Positions 32,641-36,497 of a stretch of 36,497 nt of DNA are shown piece by piece (the first letter of the stretch is position 1; every line of letters starts with the position of its first letter). Made by a program: the position numbers and the translations under genes. Below the pieces are notes generated by a model. That model was not told the DNA's origin and did no database searches. It saw nothing but the letters and a program-made list of their open reading frames with translations. Source of the DNA: an uncultured Bacilli bacterium (GTDB taxonomy: Bacteria; Bacillota_I; Bacilli_A; RF39; UBA660); NCBI GenBank assembly GCA_947623625.1, contig CANQHD010000006.1:1-36497 (forward strand), read 5' to 3'.

Positions 32641-33847
32641 ATCTTGAAGACCAAGAATATGGTAAGTTAAGAAGAGTTTGAGCACCATGGAATCCTTGAT
32701 TGTAACGCTTTTTAATATAATTAGAATATTTAGACCATGTCGAACAATTACTGTCTGTTGGATCATAAAGTCTACAATCCGCAACTTCCAAGTGAAGGTG
32801 AACTCCATAAGCCCAACCTGTATCTCCCATACCACCAATCACCGTATTTTGATCAATGACTCGTCCTTTATAAAGACTACCAGATACCCAATCCATGTGA
32901 AGATATAAGGAACTATATTTTTTACCATCTGGACCTACATGATAGATTAAAACCATGTTGGCTCCATAAATATCTCTTGTTACAAGTCCGACTGTTCCTG
33001 GTGCAATTGGATATATTGGTGTTCCGCGTCCTGTTGGACTTGTCATATCAAGTCCTTGATGGAAATTACTTCCTGCTGCCCAAAAATCACGATAACCAAC
33101 ATAACTTGATATACGTCCATTTGTTAACGGACGATACCACCCAACTGTTGGGACACTTTGATTCACAGCACAAGTCACTCCAATCGTATCAGATGGCTTA
33201 CAACCTAAATCTTCATACATTTTAACTGTATCTTGATAATTTTTTAACTGCTTAGAAGAACTAAGAGATCCTGCTTGTAAAGAACCTTTTTGACCTTCTA
33301 GTGAATTGATTTTTTCACCTAATAAAACTTTTTTTGCTTCCATTTGCTTTTGATTTTCTAAAAGTTCTTCTGTTCTTTTTTTATTTGCTTTAATCATCTG
33401 TTCTAACTCAGAAATCATTTTATCATTATATTCTGTTAATTGTTCTACTAAACTCATTCGATAAATCATATCTGTAATATCATGTGCCCCAAATGCATAT
33501 TCAAGATAAGCATTTTCTCCATTGGCAATTTGCAAATATTGGAATAATTCTTTTGTCTCTAGACTTTTTTCTTTTATTTTTTCATTGTATTCTTCAATTT
33601 CTTTCTGCTTTCTTTCAGCTTCTTTCTGCATTTCTTGTATTTCGTTTTGAAGTGTATTAATTTCTGCTTTTATAGCCGCTATTTCAGCATCTGTTTTAGC
33701 AATCGCGTCATTTGCATCTTCAACTTCTTTTTTATATTTATTGACTTTATCAATATAGTCTTGCAAAGTAGTTGCATGCACATTTCGCGGAACTATGAAA
33801 AAGATAAATGAGAGAATCAAGAAAAGATAGACATATTTTTTCTTCAT
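32639..33847 (-). CDS. Secreted coiled-coil M23 peptidoglycan endopeptidase (EnvC/CwlO-type partner of FtsEX)
   Basis: A 402-residue exported cell-wall hydrolase. The signal peptide spans about 1-25 (cleavage near VHA-TT). A long coiled coil follows (about 28-210, repeats rich in E, K, Q), the region that in EnvC, PcsB and CwlO is gripped by FtsX. The M23 domain occupies about 235-375, with zinc ligands in NFHQGLD (His263, Asp267) and HLH (His350, His352), plus YLHMDW. Two cysteine pairs (CKPSD...TCAV; DCRLYDPTDSNC) may form disulphides. AAGGTG precedes the ATG. The gene is 3 nt downstream of ftsX, so its activation by FtsEX is a strong inference. Confidence 0.93.
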   Translation of the reverse strand: MKKKYVYLFLILSFIFFIVPRNVHATTLQDYIDKVNKYKKEVEDANDAIAKTDAEIAAIKAEINTLQNEIQEMQKEAERKQKEIEEYNEKIKEKSLETKELFQYLQIANGENAYLEYAFGAHDITDMIYRMSLVEQLTEYNDKMISELEQMIKANKKRTEELLENQKQMEAKKVLLGEKINSLEGQKGSLQAGSLSSSKQLKNYQDTVKMYEDLGCKPSDTIGVTCAVNQSVPTVGWYRPLTNGRISSYVGYRDFWAAGSNFHQGLDMTSPTGRGTPIYPIAPGTVGLVTRDIYGANMVLIYHVGPDGKKYSSLYLHMDWVSGSLYKGRVIDQNTVIGGMGDTGWAYGVHLHLEVADCRLYDPTDSNCSTWSKYSNYIKKRYNQGFHGAQTLLNLPYSWSSR

Positions 33848-33850
33848 AAC

Positions 33851-34735
33851 TTACACCTTCAAATATTTTCTTACTGCACTTGCACTTCCAATCATTCCAA
33901 CTAAAATACCAATTCCGATTACCATGAGTGAAACCATATAAATAAATGGTTCTGGTGCAATTAATTGAATAAGCTTAGAATACAAATACCCGTTAAAATA
34001 TTGATAAAATGCAAGATAACCAAACAGAACTAAACATACTGGAATAATAGAACCAATAAGACCTAAGACCATTCCTTCTATAATAAATGGCGTTTTAATT
34101 GTAAAGTTACTTGCTCCTACTAAACGCATAATGGATATTTCTCTTTTACGAGAAAATATTGTTAATTTAATTGTATTAATAATTAAAAATACTGTTACAA
34201 CAACAAGGGCAATAACTATACCATAAGCTACTTTTTCAATGGATTGAAAAGCTGTAACCATCTGATCAACCATTCCCTCACCATAGCGAACAACTGAAAC
34301 CCCATCTAAGCTTTTTATCTTTTTCGCTGTTTCACTAATTTTTGCAATTTCTTTGACTTTTACTTGAAAAGTATCTTTGAGTGGATTGTTTTCTTCATTC
34401 CATTCAGTCATAATTGCTTTAAAAATATCAGACTCTTCTTGCATTTCTGCCTTGACAGTTTCTTTTCCTTTAAAGACATAAGAATCCACATTGGATAATT
34501 TTTTTATTTGTTCTTCTAATTCATCAATTTTCTTTTCACTTGTACCATTATCTACAAAAACAACAATCGTCATATCTTTTTCAATTTCTTTTGTAAAGTT
34601 TTCTACATTAAAGGATGCTAAAATGGAAAGTGCGACAATAATTAATGTAATTGTAATACAAGAGATCGAGGCAAGTGATAAAGAAAAGTTACGAAAAACA
34701 CTTTTAAAGGCATCTCTTATACTTCTTAATAACAT
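33851..34735 (-). CDS. ftsX: Cell-division ABC transporter permease-like protein FtsX
   Basis: The membrane half of FtsEX, which converts ATP cycles in FtsE into activation of a periplasmic or wall hydrolase. It has four membrane helices: one near 20-42, then the extracellular loop (about 45-170, the hydrolase-binding part), and three near 175-200, 220-250 and 265-290. ATG 34735 (MLLRSIRDAFKS) gives the normal distance to the first helix and begins one base after the ftsE stop; a longer frame from 34801 overlaps ftsE by 65 nt. It is the middle gene of a three-gene unit. Confidence 0.94.
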   Translation of the reverse strand: MLLRSIRDAFKSVFRNFSLSLASISCITITLIIVALSILASFNVENFTKEIEKDMTIVVFVDNGTSEKKIDELEEQIKKLSNVDSYVFKGKETVKAEMQEESDIFKAIMTEWNEENNPLKDTFQVKVKEIAKISETAKKIKSLDGVSVVRYGEGMVDQMVTAFQSIEKVAYGIVIALVVVTVFLIINTIKLTIFSRKREISIMRLVGASNFTIKTPFIIEGMVLGLIGSIIPVCLVLFGYLAFYQYFNGYLYSKLIQLIAPEPFIYMVSLMVIGIGILVGMIGSASAVRKYLKV

Positions 34736-34736
34736 C

Positions 34737-35432
34737 CTAAAAAGCTTCACTATAAGTCCCCCTTTCTTCTTGTTTGATAAGTCTTCCTTCTTTGAGGACA
34801 ATCACTTGTTTTTGCATTTTATTGACAATTTCTTTATCATGCGTTGCCATTAATACGGTTGTTCCACATGTTTTATTAATTTCTTCAAGAACTTTTACGA
34901 TCTCCATAGAGCGTTCTGGATCTAAGTTTCCTGTTGGCTCATCGCATATTAATAATTTGGGCTCATTCACAATTGCTCTTGCAATAGCAACACGTTGCTG
35001 TTCTCCACCTGATAACTGATCCGGATAATTATGTACTTTATTTTTAAGTCCTACAAGCTCTAATGCTTTTAAAACTTTTCTTCTTATTTCATCTTTTTTT
35101 TCACCTAAGACTTCTAAAGTGAATGCAACATTTTCATAAACATTTAACTTTGGAAGTAAGCGATAATCTTGAAAAACAATTCCAAGTTTTCTTCTTAATT
35201 TATATACTTTTTTATTACGAAGCTTTGCAACATTTACGCCACCTACAATAATAGAACCACTTGTTGGTTTCTCTTCTCGATAAAGCATTTTAATCAATGT
35301 ACTTTTTCCACTACCACTGCCACCGATAATAAACACAAAGGAACCTTTTTTAATGGATAAACTCAAATCGTAAATAGCTGTTACACCGTTTTTATATTGT
35401 TTCTTTACATTTTTTAGTCGAATTAAATCCAT
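34737..35432 (-). CDS. ftsE: Cell-division ATP-binding protein FtsE
   Basis: A 231-residue ABC ATPase that drives FtsX. Motifs are complete: Walker A GGSGSGKST (about 37-45), Q-loop VFQDYRLLPKLNVYENV, which is characteristic of FtsE, signature LSGGEQQR, Walker B LLICDEPTGNLDP and switch ATHDKEIV. The start is ATG 35432, preceded by AAAGGATGG. An extended -10 element sits 24 nt upstream. The last residues SEAF end just before ftsX. It is transcribed toward ftsX and the M23 peptidase. Confidence 0.96.
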   Translation of the reverse strand: MDLIRLKNVKKQYKNGVTAIYDLSLSIKKGSFVFIIGGSGSGKSTLIKMLYREEKPTSGSIIVGGVNVAKLRNKKVYKLRRKLGIVFQDYRLLPKLNVYENVAFTLEVLGEKKDEIRRKVLKALELVGLKNKVHNYPDQLSGGEQQRVAIARAIVNEPKLLICDEPTGNLDPERSMEIVKVLEEINKTCGTTVLMATHDKEIVNKMQKQVIVLKEGRLIKQEERGTYSEAF

Positions 35433-35455
35433 AGAACCATCCTTTCTATTAGTTC

Positions 35456-35464
35456 ATTATATCA
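35456..35464 (-). promoter_or_regulatory. Extended -10 promoter of ftsE-ftsX-M23
   Basis: The minus strand reads TGATATAAT, 24 nt before the ftsE start; the -35 region is only a T-rich run. Confidence 0.55.
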
Positions 35465-35528
35465 TAAAATCTGCATAAAAAAACAGGAAACAATTGTAAA
35501 GCTGTATATTTTGACGAAAAAAGTAATT

Positions 35529-35780
35529 TTATTTCATCAGTACACGGCTTCCATTTTTAAGTCCTGAAAATTTAACAATATTATTTGTATTAATTAACGT
35601 CCCATCTAAATCATTATATAGAAGAGGATTTTGATTGATTTCATAATTTCCTTCTGACAATTCTTGAATAGATTGTTGAATATTTTTTAAAACTTCACTC
35701 ATCTTCATTCCAATTGGAAGAAACATATCAAACTCTTCTTCTATAGCTAGAACATAAAATGATACTAAAATTTTTTCCAT
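35529..35780 (-). CDS. YukD/EsaB-like ubiquitin-fold protein of a type VIIb secretion system
   Basis: An 83-residue protein matching the YukD/EsaB pattern: first strand KILVSFYVLAIEEEFDMFLPIG, helix with MSEVLKNIQQSIQELSEGNY, then LLYNDLDGTLINTNN and the closing GLKNGSRVLMK, equivalent to the G-I-x-N-G-x-x-L end of the family. Such proteins are small components or regulators of T7SSb machines in Firmicutes. ATG 35780 follows GAGGTGAG; a GTG six bases earlier is in that site. A terminator-like hairpin lies just upstream, after the acidic gene. It is downstream of a WXG100 gene, which supports the call. The ATPase EssC is not visible; it may lie beyond the right edge or elsewhere. Confidence 0.85.
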   Translation of the reverse strand: MEKILVSFYVLAIEEEFDMFLPIGMKMSEVLKNIQQSIQELSEGNYEINQNPLLYNDLDGTLINTNNIVKFSGLKNGSRVLMK

Positions 35781-35795
35781 ACTCACCTCATTAAT

Positions 35796-35824
35796 AAAAA
35801 AAGGAAAATCACCTACAATTTTCC
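35796..35824 (-). terminator. Terminator-like hairpin inside the T7SSb gene run
   Basis: On the minus strand GGAAAAT pairs perfectly with ATTTTCC around an 8-nt loop and runs into seven Ts. It lies between the acidic protein gene and the YukD-like gene, with no clear promoter after it, so it may attenuate YukD expression relative to the WXG100 protein. Confidence 0.7.
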
Positions 35825-35832
35825 AATTTAAT

Positions 35833-36153
35833 TTAGAATAAACTTTCTAAATCATCCGTTTCGATGTTCTCATCTTCTGAAATATTTATATTTGCTACTG
35901 TATCATCAATACTGCTAGTTGTATTTAAAGAAAAAGATGCATTTTCATCCATTTCATCATTTTCTATGCTATCATCCGTTGCAATACCATCAGCATATGG
36001 GGTGCTTCCATCGAGTACATTAATATTATTAGCATTAATATAATTGATTGCACTTTTTAAATCATCTGGCATATCATCAGTAATCATAATTTTTCCATCA
36101 GAGTCTAAATATTGACTCATCTGCTTTTTCATTTCATCATTAATTGCAATCAC
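35833..36153 (-). CDS. Acidic protein of unknown function in the T7SSb gene run
   Basis: A 106-residue protein, strongly acidic. Residues 1-45 look folded (MKKQMSQYLDSDGKIMI, then DMPDDLKSAINYINANNINVL). Residues 46-106 are disordered, with many D, E, N, S and T and the short end DDLESLF. I know no family. The start is GTG 36153 with AGGTGAT 5 nt upstream. It is 10 nt from the WXG100 gene and therefore co-translated with it. Size, charge and position would fit an accessory factor or chaperone-like partner of a T7SS substrate, but nothing in the sequence proves that. Confidence 0.7.
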   Translation of the reverse strand: MIAINDEMKKQMSQYLDSDGKIMITDDMPDDLKSAINYINANNINVLDGSTPYADGIATDDSIENDEMDENASFSLNTTSSIDDTVANINISEDENIETDDLESLF

Positions 36154-36163
36154 AGATAATCAC

Positions 36164-36451
36164 CTACTTTTTTTTCATAAAGTCAGCTGCAACACTTAAT
36201 GTAGCCTGTGTATTTGTCATGTTTGTAAGCAACATTTGCATTTTTGTTTCAGTAATCCTAACATTTTTAAACCAAGCATAAGCATTAGGTCCTGACCAGT
36301 ATGCAACACCGTCTGCACCTGTTCCTAATGTTTCCAAATGGGTGTTTAAATTTTTTAAACTATTTCCTAATGCATTTAATGAAGTTTGAAGATTGTTAAC
36401 TGCTTTCTTGACTTCAGGTCCACTTAAACCCGCACTTTTTTTTGTTGCCAT
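36164..36451 (-). CDS. WXG100-family protein (T7SSb substrate/component, EsxA/YukE-like)
   Basis: A 95-residue helical hairpin protein without signal peptide. The first helix (about 10-44) is rich in Ala, Leu and Asn. The WxG turn is WSG at 52-54 (in AYWSGPNAYAWF), and the second helix runs to residue 92, ending in FMKKK. The length and centrally placed WxG are those of the WXG100 family, exported as dimers by type VIIb systems. An AGGAGG site precedes the ATG. It is followed by the acidic gene and the YukD-like gene, which together support a T7SSb locus entering the window from the right. The sequence lacks a clear YxxxD/E export motif at its C-terminus. Confidence 0.85.
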   Translation of the reverse strand: MATKKSAGLSGPEVKKAVNNLQTSLNALGNSLKNLNTHLETLGTGADGVAYWSGPNAYAWFKNVRITETKMQMLLTNMTNTQATLSVAADFMKKK

Positions 36452-36467
36452 TTTTGTTCCTCCTTAA

Positions 36468-36497
36468 TTATATATTATTTGAATCAGTTTCTGCTGA
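36468..36497 (-). CDS. Possible 3' end of an upstream gene cut by the window edge
   Basis: Two minus-strand frames are open from the edge. One ends SAETDSNNI and TAA at 36468, 16 nt before the WXG100 start, a normal operon spacing. Too little is present to name a gene or to be sure of the frame. Confidence 0.3.
   Translation of the reverse strand, partial: SAETDSNNI

Noticed and set aside
32512-32838. 108-residue minus-strand frame at the end of the M23 peptidase gene
   Set aside because: Out of frame with the peptidase domain, whose zinc motifs are intact, and it runs through its terminator.
34491-34853. 120-residue plus-strand open frame
   Set aside because: Antisense to ftsX and ftsE; composition is that of a reversed membrane-protein gene.
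1-36497. tRNA or rRNA genes, CRISPR arrays, insertion sequences
   Set aside because: None were found by reading both strands: no cloverleaf-sized GC-richer islands, regularly spaced repeats or transposase frames.

Overview
The window is AT-rich DNA from a low-GC Gram-positive bacterium (Bacilli in the broad sense). Gene content and order match Bacillus-type chromosomes: yabP-yabQ-divIC-tilS-ftsH, ecfA-truA-rplM-rpsI, uvrA-lgt-yvcK-whiA and ftsE-ftsX-peptidase. Spacing is tight, small membrane proteins are common, and several partner genes expected from those orders are missing (ecfT, rapZ, hpt). TGA is a genuine stop codon (yabP, ecfA2-like), so this is not a code-4 mycoplasma. YabP, YabQ and SpoVG suggest a spore-former or recent descendant of one. 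A gut Erysipelotrichia/RF39/RFN20-like lineage is my best guess, but this is inference.

Layout. 1-5.0 kb, minus strand: spoVG, then yabP-yabQ, divIC, a small membrane gene, tilS and ftsH. 5.2-7.7 kb: a plus-strand UV endonuclease and a ZIP metal transporter, converging on a CmpB-family membrane protein. 7.8-11.95 kb, minus: an SDR oxidoreductase, two degenerate EcfA-like ATPases, truA, then rplM-rpsI with its own promoter and a probable L13 leader. 12-15.4 kb, accessory: a membrane protein with a J-like cytosolic part and LysM-like outer part, a predicted Cys-His-Asp papain/transglutaminase-fold protein, and, divergently, a membrane-anchored Ig-like surface protein and a helical protein. 15.4-18.7 kb, minus: a CorA channel, an RSH protein with an intact hydrolase and decayed synthetase, preceded by a leader peptide and attenuator, and a DUF421 protein. 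18.8-26.4 kb, minus: uvrA, YvlD-like, lgt, yvcK, whiA, fhs. 26.5-30.2 kb: an SDR, an unknown gene and uvrB. 30.3-32.3 kb: two Asn/Gln-rich membrane proteins. 32.6-35.4 kb: ftsE-ftsX and an M23 peptidase. 35.5 kb to the right edge: part of a type VIIb secretion locus (WXG100 protein, acidic protein, YukD/EsaB ubiquitin-like protein).

Shared themes are envelope growth and division (FtsEX with its M23 hydrolase, DivIC, YvcK, WhiA, Lgt, FtsH), DNA repair (UvrA, UvrB, UvsE) and translation (TilS, TruA, L13, S9). The best candidates for undescribed biology are the leader-peptide/attenuator in front of a hydrolase-only RSH, the catalytically degenerate EcfA pair lacking EcfT, the acidic protein in the T7SSb operon, and the 12-15 kb accessory cluster.
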